A stretch of DNA of 47,120 bases from Pelomyxa schiedti. Taxonomy: Eukaryota; Evosea; Pelobiontida; Pelomyxidae. The DNA lies in the NCBI GenBank assembly GCA_020536535.1, contig JAHLWZ010000612.1, positions 1,745 through 48,864 of the forward strand, written 5' to 3'. The position numbers and the translations under genes are program-made. Positions 9,723-21,798 of this stretch are shown here, one piece after another. The stretch's first letter is position 1, and each line of letters opens with the position of its first letter. The notes under the pieces were generated by a model. The model saw nothing but the letters and a program-made list of their open reading frames with translations, was not told the origin of the DNA and searched no databases.

Positions 9723-12029
9723 ATGACATCGAACGTGCGTGCGGAGATCTGTGTCGCTCTATACTCGTACCACGCAAGAAAGGACACGCAGCTATCTTTC
9801 AGAAAGGGTGACGTGATCACCATTATGTCCGCTGTATGTATGCTTGAAAATCCTTACCCCCTTGCGTAACACAAAAAAAGAAGGGAAAGTGGTGGACGGG
9901 GCAACTACGTGGAGTCACAGGGAAGATCCCTTCTAACTTTGTGTCCCGCGTGACTGCAGACCCCGATCTCATGACAGAAGTTCAGAAACCGACCGATGCA
10001 ACGGATCCACCACCGTCGGGCTCTCCTTCGACATCGTGGACTTCTACCTCGCCTTCTCTTTCTCCGTCTTACGAATCAGCGAATCCCATGGAACCTCCCC
10101 CACTTTTTTGCCTTGCATCAGAATCTCCTTCTCAAGGACTTGCTATCCTTCATTGTAGTAGTGAGCCGGATTCACCTTCCAACTCTTTGTTGCACGTTCC
10201 GCTACACCAAGCAGAGAGCGTTGCACATCTTATGCCTGTTGTATCTAACGACCAATTGCCAAATATCACTGGGATCAGTGTAGAGAAGCTTATCGAGAAT
10301 ATGACAATACCTGGAAATACTGGTACGAGATATTTTTTTGTTTTGTTACCTGGTTCACCACCTTCAAGATTTTGTGTTGGAGTTTCTTCTTACCTACCGA
10401 AGTTTCATTAGTCCAATAACTCTGATCCAATCACTCATTGCACGATACAACAGTACAAATACGTATAACTCTATCACTTTGCCACTGTTGACAGACTATT
10501 AGGATTTTTGGAGTAATAACATTGTGGGTCACTTCTGACTTTGATGATTTCTTGCAAGATAAGATTCTCCTGGACACACTCATGGACTTCCTGGACTCGA
10601 TTGAACAATGTGAAGCCTCATCACGATTGAAAATCTTTATCGCCAAGGTCATATCAATACCTTTGTCCGTTGGTGACCTAACTTCCACAGAAAGGGGTCT
10701 TATCCCATCCCCAGTCTTCCTTTCCATGGAAGGTAACTTTGAATTCCATCACAGCCAGAATATAATGATCTCAAGGGCGGAAATTTTACCCTTTGTTCTT
10801 CTGAAGCACCAAAGGGGATTTTACCGAAGGGAAGAATAGAGACAATTTTGGATATACACCCACTTGAAGCTGCAAGGCAACTTACACTTATGGAGTGGGA
10901 AGAGTTTCGAAAGATTAAACCCCGAGAATTCTTTGGGCTTGCCTGGCAAAAAAAAGTAAGTATGCTTCATTTCTCTTTGACAAATGTTAGGATGCTGCCA
11001 TCAAAGCTCCGAATCTCTGTCATTTCATTACATGGTTCAACAAGGTGGGGAAAAAGGGTTACAATTCCTGTTGAAGTAAACAAATTTAGGTGGGCAAGTG
11101 GGTTTTATGTTCTGTGCTAGAATCGGACCAAGGAGCAAAGCAAAGGGAGCTCACAATATGCCACTTTCTGGCAATCGCTAAGGTATGTGTTTGTGCAGGG
11201 ATTGTGAAGTCTAACTTAATGACCAGGAATGCATGGATCTTGGCAACTTGAATGGGATGATGGAAATTACGGCTGCAGTAGGAAATTCTGCGGTTATGTG
11301 GGTTCTAGACAATTTCCTATTAAAAGATACCCACCTTCAAACAGGAGACTAAAAAAAACCTGGACAGTACGTTTCCTCCATTAGTCTATTCCTGCAGCAA
11401 CGAATTTCAGCCTTTACTGGCCGAAAAATACAGGGAATTTGAAGGCTTAATTGACAAAAATTTCAAGGCTGTCAGAAGTATGGCTATGAATAAGTCACCT
11501 TGCATTCCTTGTAACTTTTCCTGTGCCATTTACTTCCGACTCTCACCATGAAACAGATATGGGAATATTTCTCTCTGATCTCACCTTTATTGAGGTATCA
11601 ACTAGGTATTGGGTGGTTCTTCTAAATTTTTCCGCAACAGGAAGGCAACCCCGACGTCGTTCCAGATTCCCCTGGGCTCATCAATTGGTCAAAAATGAAG
11701 ATGACAGCCAAAGTACTTAAAGAAATCCAGCGGCACCAAAGCGTCCCGTTTGTCCTACAACCAGTGACATCTGTACAAGCATTCGTATTGTTCCCTCCCC
11801 AAACTTACAACTACTTACAAAACCACAAAAGATATCAGACATCGAAACCCGGCCGGGAATGACCGACGACGACGCATATGAGCGTTCTCTAGAGTTGGAA
11901 CCAAAGGAGCCTGATTCGCACAGGTAACATCCCACCCATTCTGCCCGGTGACTCACCATTTCACAGGAAAGGTTCCTGCGCCAAGTGGCTGCACAACATC
12001 ACAAGAATGCTGTGGCTACCATAGAATAG
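9723..12029 (+). CDS. SH3-domain Ras guanine-nucleotide exchange factor (RasGEF_N + RasGEF)
   Basis: Fourteen exons reconstructed: join(9723..9833, 9881..10322, 10369..10462, 10503..10647, 10755..10955, 10991..11044, 11090..11182, 11227..11297, 11345..11366, 11411..11510, 11557..11594, 11641..11772, 11832..11923, 11972..12029), about 550 residues. An N-terminal SH3 domain (ALYSYHARKDTQLSF, WWTGQL, GKIPSNFV) is followed by a Ser/Pro-rich linker, RasGEF_N (DFVLEFLLTYRSF) and the catalytic CDC25 domain (HPLEAARQLTLMEWEEFRKI, PCIPYMGIFLSDLTFIE, NPDV). It should exchange GDP for GTP on a Ras-like GTPase in the cytosol; SH3 plus CDC25 recalls yeast Cdc25. The last acceptor is ambiguous (stop at 12024 or 12029), and the 107-nt intron 10648-10754 could be two introns. 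It converges with NAE1, 132 bp away. Confidence 0.92.
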
Positions 12030-12161
12030 ACCCCCTGCCTTTGTGAGCAGCACACTCTTCGTGTTACATTTATTGTGAAATAGAGAATATCATCTCTGTA
12101 ACGTAAAATCCAAATAAACAAACACTGGTTTTTCTTTTTCTTCACTGTATGCAAACATTAT

Positions 12162-14386
12162 CTAAAGGACAGAGCCAGTGCACGTGATGCCGTTATATAA
12201 AAAGATGCCTGAGAGTGGCACAAAGTGCCTTGTGACCACTTTCACGAGCTCTTGTGCCGCAACACCACCGATGAACGCGGATACTGTGTGTAACTCTGAC
12301 CCGCCATACCGGCACCTGTTTCAGGAGGGTCAGCTGAAAAGGTATATACCGGAAGTGGTGGTGCCTACAATTCATAGAGTATATCGTCAGTGGGCTGGCC
12401 GGCCTTGAGCCCTCGCTCCCCGAGCACGAGGTTAAAGCATTTACGTAATTCCCCAATGTCGGCTTCTATCTGTTCACAACGTTAGTGTGTTGGAGCACGA
12501 GAATTATTGGAGGGCTTACTTGGTCATCAAATGCACCGGGAAGTCTGTGGAACTTGGAGGAGAACGAATCGACAGCATGTAATCCGCAATACCAAAGTAT
12601 ACTGGAACAAGAGTCATCTATTTGGCCAAGGTGACTGAAATCCTCATTCCCGAGACTGTTTTTGTTGTTAAAAGACAAAAACAAAATAAAAGTCTGACCG
12701 ATATCGCAGTACTTTCAGGTTGTATGCATTTTTGCAATAAATTCGCACTGTGTCAAGAGGTATTCTTAACTTTCCTCGAAGAGGGCCAAGTGATTCCAAA
12801 AGAGAGTCTACATGCTTCGCCACAGTTTGAGCATCTTGCTCGGCTTTTTCTTGGTACCTATTTGATGGATTTATTTTAGTTGAATTAATCCAATCGGGTT
12901 AAGACAAACAATTTCTGGAGCGTGACAAAGTGATCAGTTGTGGTTGTGAGGTCTGGGACAGAGCCTATAAGCGGGAGGGTTCCTTCGGAATCAACAAACT
13001 CCTAGTACAAAAACTTAGTTATAGTTGGGTGAGTAATATTGTACTTTCAGTGCCTTAGATACAATCCAAAACTCCGAAACCTCACTTGAGGTGGGGGAAC
13101 ATTTTGGATCCGCAAAAATTTGTCGCACATCGCTTGGAATCTGCAACAACTAAGAAAAAAAAATTGAGGGCCAATACTGTACTGAGGTGGTAGCCCAAGC
13201 CCTGTAAGCGGATGCATGTGCTTCCTGAAAATTAAGCTCATCTTGGTAATCTCTGGCCGCTTTCAGTATCCCCTGCTTGAACTGGTCTTTTTCAGCGGAA
13301 TTTGCAGGAACGGCGTTGGAATGCATCTCCCGCCAGCGTTGCAAATGTTGGGCAAGAATCACGATGTAAGGGACGTGGGAGTGCTGTGCAGAGTCGAGGG
13401 TCTCCATCCGGAAAGACCTGATAAATTCCTGCAGTGCTGGCCAAGGGTTTGCTATACGTAAGTCGAGGGTTGGGTTGTCTGGGTGAGTCTGCACAACTTT
13501 GGGGGAGCAGTTGAGTAAAAAACCGAGATGTGAGTTTGTATACCTGTGTGCTCTTCTGTGACAATCTTTGTGAATCCAATTAATCCATACGAGCGAACTA
13601 AAATAAGGGGGATGTGTCTGGGAAGCAAGACTGTAGAATAGAAATCCAAGAGGGACTCTTCGGGAATTTGAGCTGCAACTACAACAGTAAACTGCTCAAA
13701 GAATGTAGGCGTCCTTTCTATGAATGTCAGTGGTTCCTTTGACCCTACATGTCAGTTCTTATGTGAACAAAGAAAAGGCACCACATATACCTCTTCGACA
13801 GAATAACCACGAACTCTGCTATTCAACTCCTGCAGAAGTTCAGTGACAACAAGTGCACGAGATTTGCCTAAGACGCAACATAAGCCTATCACGAAAAACG
13901 GAAAAGCCTAAACAACATACCTATACAAGAAGGTGCAGTGAAAAAGTTGGAACCAATGTCAGCAGGGGTAACTTTGCAGCCATCAACAACAGTGAATGCC
14001 CCAACGCCTATCAACAAATCAATCAGGTGTGTATGTATGATGTATGACGTATGATTTAAGGGAGATCGCAACAAAGTTAAATCAAGCAAGCTAAGCTTAT
14101 TGGCACAAAGGCCAGGGCAGCCAACCTGGTAAAACCAGATTTTTGAGCACTTCAGTACCGACGGCGCTGCCATTCAACAGACAAATGTGCGCCCCTTCCA
14201 ACCTCCCTTGTGCCTCCTCGCCCCACAGCCTGTGTGCGCACGCACGCGCGTGTACCAGTCAGTGCTAGTTACCTACCCACACCCACTAACACACACACAG
14301 TGTCGCGCACATACACGAGCTATGATATGATATGGTATGACAGGCTACCTGATCTGCCTGTCGTACTTCTCCGGATCGGCGCTCAT
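12162..14386 (-). CDS. NAE1: NEDD8-activating enzyme E1 regulatory subunit (APPBP1/ULA1)
   Basis: Twelve exons with consistent phase: complement(join(12162..12315, 12369..12469, 12520..12655, 12699..12857, 12910..13001, 13045..13149, 13183..13496, 13544..13736, 13791..13867, 13921..14007, 14126..14229, 14349..14386)), 519 residues, close to the usual 530. Family landmarks: start [15 protein letters not shown], then [18 protein letters not shown] and GAFTVVDG of the Rossmann-like adenylation fold; [33 protein letters not shown]; and the C-terminal [17 protein letters not shown] and AAQELVKV. It pairs with UBA3 to activate NEDD8 for cullin modification. As expected for this subunit, the catalytic cysteine belongs to the partner. 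Intron 14008-14125 is the longest at 118 nt. Confidence 0.96.
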
Positions 14387-15157
14387 CTCCTGATCGTACC
14401 ACCCCTCAATTTTTCCTGAAATTGCGGATCCCTCGAACAGTCCGAGACCAACCCACAAGTGCACCCCCCACCGAGTGTGGCCTCGTATACGGAACGATGT
14501 GCCCCGAACCTGCTCGAAAGAACTTCTGGGAGACTTAAATGATCCCACAAGTTTCCGCCAGGTACTCTTTTTGCTTTCATCTACTTGGGTCCTGCACACT
14601 ACCATTGCCCTCCTTTTACAGGTGGGTGGCAATGCCACTGATGCGTGGAAGCTAGGGGTTCCCCCTCTACCAACCACATTAAGCTGCAGCCAATGTCGAC
14701 TACAGCAATCACATCATCTGCTGGACGCAGTGACACCTGTCTCTGGGTCCTCTGCAATTCACCCTCCACTCAAAGTGGTCAGTAAGTTGTATTGGTATTG
14801 TTTTTTTGCACGAAACGGGTGCAAGGGACTGGAGGGGGCAAAAAAAAAAAACAATAGGTACAATTACATGAAACTAACCCTGCATGCAGGCTAGCCGTGT
14901 ATGTGAAGAGGTACCTTCCCCACATACACGACCACCCTGCATGCATTGGGCTTTTAACCCAGGTTAGGGGCATTAACTGTAAATATTGTTACCAACAGAT
15001 TTTTCTGCTGGTAGAGAATGGGAGAAATCAACACCGGAAATAAGCAAAGACTTTTTGGGAACCAGCCTTATGGGAGTGAACAACAACTCCTCAAAAGTCC
15101 CAGCACACCGATCCTAGTTGGAGCTTTTTTTTTTGTTATTTGTTGTTTGTTTTTATT
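14387..15157 (+). other. Region upstream of NAE1: possible + strand exons, an inverted repeat, no identified gene
   Basis: On the + strand, 14418-14557 is open (WPRIRNDVPRTCSKELLGD) and ends CGCCAG before GTACTC. An acceptor TTTTACAG at about 14622 reopens the frame (GGNATDAWKLGVPPL) to about 14778. This looks like two spliced exons, but I find no start, no end and no family. On the minus strand the DNA upstream of the NAE1 start is also open, so an NAE1 extension cannot be excluded. 14780-15157 shows only T runs and the inverted repeat at 14881-14945. Confidence 0.3.
14881..14945. repeat. Imperfect inverted repeat, 25-nt arms
   Basis: 14881-14905 (TGCATGCAGG then CGTGTATGTG around a 5-base mismatch) is the reverse complement of 14921-14945; the spacer is 15 bases. 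The hairpin lies in non-coding DNA between the TPI stop and the NAE1 start. It may be structural, a terminator-like element or a small foldback. Confidence 0.8.
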
Positions 15158-16153
<996 letters not shown>

Positions 16154-16353
16154 TGTTATTTGTCACTGTCACTATCCTATCACCGCCCGGTTGCAAAAGA
16201 CCTTGTTTGTTTCTTTGATTTGTTTTTGTTGTTGTGTAAAACGCTTGAACCAGCAATAGAAAAAGAAAGAGCTTTTTTTTTAATCACAAACAGCTGAGGC
16301 TGTGTCTGGAGAGGATGGGGATTTATACCCATAATGAGCAGGTGTATGTACTA

Positions 16354-18720
16354 CTACCGCATAGAGACCCACACGGCTGAGTTGCACTTTATTCCCGAGC
16401 CAAATGCGATCTGCCATATCTTGTCGCCAGGGTGCAGCCTCCCTGTGCGCTCAATGAATGCCAGCTCATACCACACCGATGACGACGAGGTGTTGCCCCA
16501 CCGGTACAATGTAGCCCGCGACGGTTCAACGTCCTATGTTGATTATGGGTGTTGGTTCTAGGGGGAAGCGGAGATAGAGCGGTGCGTAGATAGTCTATTA
16601 CTGTTATTAATAGACTAGCACATATTATTGTAGTATATTAATAGGTGTGTTAATGTGTGTGAGTTGAAAGATTGGATGATATACCCTTTCGGATAGATTG
16701 AGGTTCTCTTGTAGGCCATCGATGATTGCGCGCCCGCCGGCATGTATGCCTTGGAATGAGTAAGATAAGGAAACGATTACGTGATACGGTACAGAAGTGT
16801 TGGAATGCTTTTTTGAAGTCCGGGATGTAGGGAGGATGGGTCTTGGCATATGCACTGCTCCATTTTCGGCGCAAAAGAGAAAGTAGGAACTTAAATTGCT
16901 CAGAGAATGGGAGGACCTTGTGTAAATACAATGAGATAGAAAACACCCCGAAATTACTTGCCTGAGGGCCAAGAATAGTCAAGTTGGTTTTTAAAGCTGC
17001 ACCAACAATTTTTGGAAGTTCCCTCGACAAGCGGACTCCTGGTGAAAATGTTAATAATAATCGATAAATGCTTCAACCTTTATTAAGCTGTGAATCCTCC
17101 ATTTGGTAAATTGCAGAATAGGCTTCCTCGTCAGCTCCCTTGTGCACGCGAACTGTGGTAAGTAACTTGTATTTTGCAACATGACGGCATGAAGACTTGT
17201 TTGAAAGTAGCAATGCACAGCCACCAACACGGAACAGAGTGTTTGTTATGAGCATCCCCTTCTGATTTCCACGGTACCTATAGAGTGTAAGAGAAGGATA
17301 ATTACAGGAAATTTAACCAATTTTGGGTGATATTTTCATGACTGAAAATCACACAATTGCAGTTTTTATGCACCCTCTGGAGTAAGTCTTTGGCAAGATC
17401 TACAGCAATTATACCAGCACTGCAACCCATGCCAGACAGGTTGAAGCTGCGAATAGTACTTTTCATCTAAACAATATGACCGGTACTTAAACAAGGAACT
17501 AAATACCTTGTATTTTCGAATAATCATCGATGATATAGAAGGTGTCTAACAGAAATGAGTATTGTTCATAAATACTAGAACTCCGGACACACAGGGTTGA
17601 ACAGACTGCAGTTAACAATAAGTATGTCGACTTGACTTGGTGATATATGGGTTTTGGCAAACAATTCATCTAGGCACCCAGAGAACACCTGCAAGTCATC
17701 AGAAGGAATAACTAGCCATAAATAAAACCTGTTCACACTCTTCTCTTGCCCTCTGCATTGTTGTCTCAGGTGGAATGGCCAAAATCCCATCAGGGAAGTA
17801 GGTTTCCTCACCCAGCCCATTATGTTCTAAAAGTTTCATCTGGAAATCAAGGGATTCCTGAGAAAACCACTTTGATACAATGGACTGACTGCGAAACCTG
17901 GGTTCATTGCGTGAATGGAAATAAAGAAAGTAACCTTCTTCACCTATCAGTACCACATTTATTTTCATCTTGTGCCGTATATGTAGCAAAGTCAATCAAA
18001 TATACAGGTCGCCGCACCACTACAGTGTACATAATCATCAAGAAGACCAAGGTTACACAGGAGCAACTGAAAATAACTATCTGCGCCACAAACTTGTAGT
18101 CCTGCAAGTAGTGGTCGCTGGTCTTCAGCTACAAGAGAATTCTAAGTGATCACCCCACCAACAGGGAAAAAGAACCTCCGAGAAGACACTCCAAACAGCT
18201 TCCGTGATAGGATTAGTTCTGAAGAAATATATTGCCAATACTACAAATGGAACCCACGCCAAGTATACAAGCGACATCCCAACAGACTTGCGATACCCAA
18301 GTGAAACCTAGTTCATGAAAGAATAGTCAATACATTAAATAAAGAGATCAAAAAAAAAAAAAAAAAAGTCTTTATATTGATTGTTTACCTGGTTGTTTTT
18401 TTGGGTTTTTTTTGAAAGGTTGGATCGCGTACCTCTCTAAAGTCGCTAGTTCTGTCAGGGTACCAATACGTCTTCTTCTCAGCCTTTGCCTTGGGCGTCC
18501 CCCCCGACGCCGGCCCGCCGCCACCACCACCACTCGTACTACTACTAGTACCGCTAGCGGGAGTAGTAGTCGACGTTGCTGTTGCTGCTGCTGTGGTTGT
18601 CGGCGACGCGACATTAGTGTTGGCTGTGGCACCGATGGCCGACGGCGGCTGGGCCGTGGCGGGTGTCGCCTGGTGTTGTTGTTCGCCCTCCTCCTGTACC
18701 ACCGTTGCCGCGTCACTCAT
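16354..18720 (-). CDS. 3-ketoacyl-CoA synthase, plant FAE1/KCS type
   Basis: Twelve exons: complement(join(16354..16533, 16685..16749, 16793..16916, 16962..17038, 17078..17277, 17318..17466, 17507..17545, 17593..17688, 17729..17897, 17944..18128, 18176..18307, 18433..18720)), 567 residues. The enzyme condenses malonyl-CoA with acyl-CoA in very-long-chain fatty acid elongation at the ER. The catalytic triad is present: Cys in [10 protein letters not shown], His in [12 protein letters not shown], Asn in RWGNTSSSS. Also seen are [25 protein letters not shown] and [16 protein letters not shown]. Two hydrophobic segments precede the enzyme domain, and a Thr/Ala/Gly-rich low-complexity N-terminus comes before them. 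Intron 16917-16961 has a GC donor. Intron 16534-16684 (151 nt) is unusually long and holds a perfect 10-bp hairpin at 16591-16617. Confidence 0.95.
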
Positions 18721-18906
18721 ACCCCCCCGCCCCAAAAAAAAACGAAATGTATGTAGATCAAATAATAATGGAATGTGACGATTTGGTTTTGATCGTTGAA
18801 GGCACCGAAAAGACATGACAAAGTTTGGGGATTGACCGGGAGCCCTGGCCGCTTGCTTTGCTTGGAAACCCCTGTGTATGTGCGGGCCATTGTAGTGTAC
18901 TTGCTC

Positions 18907-19420
18907 TCAGAATTCTTGTGGGGATGTTCCCTCCTTGTTTGGTTCCAGGGGGTCCGTGGCGGTAGGTAGTACACCCCCTGACGAGATTGTGCAGGATTCT
19001 CGAACGAGGGGGCTAAGCTGACTGTCGCCGAATAAAGCAAGGAACAAGAGCCGCGGGACTATGCGCACCTTGTGCATGTCCTTGGCTGATTGCCCCGCGA
19101 CATCCAGTACTTTGCGTACAAGGAATTCCAGCACCGCGGCGAGGTAAACACCAGAGGCTGTTGTGTGGGGAATTAGTAGGGAATTGTGGCATAGAGGGAG
19201 GGATTCGCGTTGGGAGGAGGAGCGGGAAATGGGGGAGATTCTAACTTGGAGCGGTTCTCTTGGAGTAGTGCCCTTCCCTGAGCATTGTATTTATACGCCC
19301 AACAGGAAACAGGAGACCTGCTCTCTCTGATTGTCCTACAACCCTCCTTGTGCTCTTCTTTTTGAGTTTGGGAATAGCAGGTTCTTCATTTCCGCTAGGA
19401 GCTGACCTGCTATTGTACAT
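18907..19420 (-). CDS. Divergent histone H2A
   Basis: Two exons, complement(join(18907..19157, 19246..19420)), 141 residues. The histone fold is clear: RAGLLFPVGRINTMLREGHY, VYLAAVLEFLVRKVLDVAG, VRIVPRLLFLAL and SSGGVLP. Compared with canonical H2A (family knowledge), the nucleosome acidic patch is altered: positions equivalent to E61, E91 and E92 are K, S and Q, and E64 is D. The C-terminus ends in SPQEF, reminiscent of but not identical to the SQ-E-aromatic tail of H2A.X. It is probably a variant rather than the bulk histone. It lies next to an H2B gene on the same strand, 108 bp away; many histone genes lack introns, these do not. Confidence 0.92.
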
Positions 19421-19528
19421 GGTGACAGCCTTATTTTTTTGTTGGTTTTTTCCTTTAAAAGAGTATTATTTAATTTTTAAATTAAATAAATAGTAAGGTT
19501 GCTTTTACTTTATGAAGTAGTAAACCTT

Positions 19529-19981
19529 TTATTTGGAATATACCTTGACTCCCTCAGCCACTGCCGTTCGCTGGAGTTGTGATAATAATACAAGACGAGT
19601 AGCTGTCTGAACCTACACCAGAGTTACCAGAAAACAAACATGGACAGAATATAAGAAGCACACGTGCCTCCCTAGACGTGAGAGTGCACCTGCGGTTCAC
19701 CCTGCACAACAGAGCCGCCTCCTTGGCCACCCTCCTGAACATGTCCTGTACCAAGTCATCCATCACCTGTTCAGTTATGAAACACACATGTAGTTTGAGT
19801 TGCTGCTGCTGTTGGCATTTGCCAAACTTACAGCCATTGCTTTCTTGGATATTCCGATGTCAGCGTGCACTTGGCGCAACACCCTGTAGATGTACGAACT
19901 GAACGGCGATTTGTTAACGACATGCCGACGATTATTCGAGGTCGCCGTCCCGCCCCCTTGCTTGCTCCTGTTCATCCTCAC
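19529..19981 (-). CDS. Histone H2B, short-tailed
   Basis: Three exons, complement(join(19529..19612, 19668..19766, 19832..19981)), 110 residues against about 125 usually. Fold landmarks are SSYIYRVLRQVHADIGISKK, MDDLVQDMFRRVAKEA, TLTSREVQTATRLVL and AVAEGVK. The N-terminal tail is only about 27 residues and not very lysine-rich; the C-terminus stops at VYSK. Intron 19613-19667 uses a GC donor (GAG|GCACGT): only this junction gives SRE-VQTA as in all H2Bs. An in-frame ATG at 19975 is an alternative start. It forms a same-strand pair with the divergent H2A. Confidence 0.92.
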
Positions 19982-20105
19982 CCAAAAAAGAACGTTTCGG
20001 TGAACATCATTGAGTGTATTTGCTGTTGTTTAGTGTGGCGAACTCAAGGCGTGTTGACGAAAAAATATTATCTTTCTATCCACGCAAAGGTGGTTACAAT
20101 GGCAA

Positions 20106-21798
<1,693 letters not shown>

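Noticed and set aside
12178-12879. Separate + strand genes between RasGEF and 13 kb
   Set aside because: The minus strand here is fully explained by the five 3' exons of NAE1 with correct phase; the + frames are shadows.
16591-16617. Perfect 10-bp hairpin (TAGTCTATTA / TAATAGACTA) in a KCS intron as a regulatory element
   Set aside because: Short and AT-rich inside a long intron; nothing ties it to splicing control. Noted only in the gene entry.
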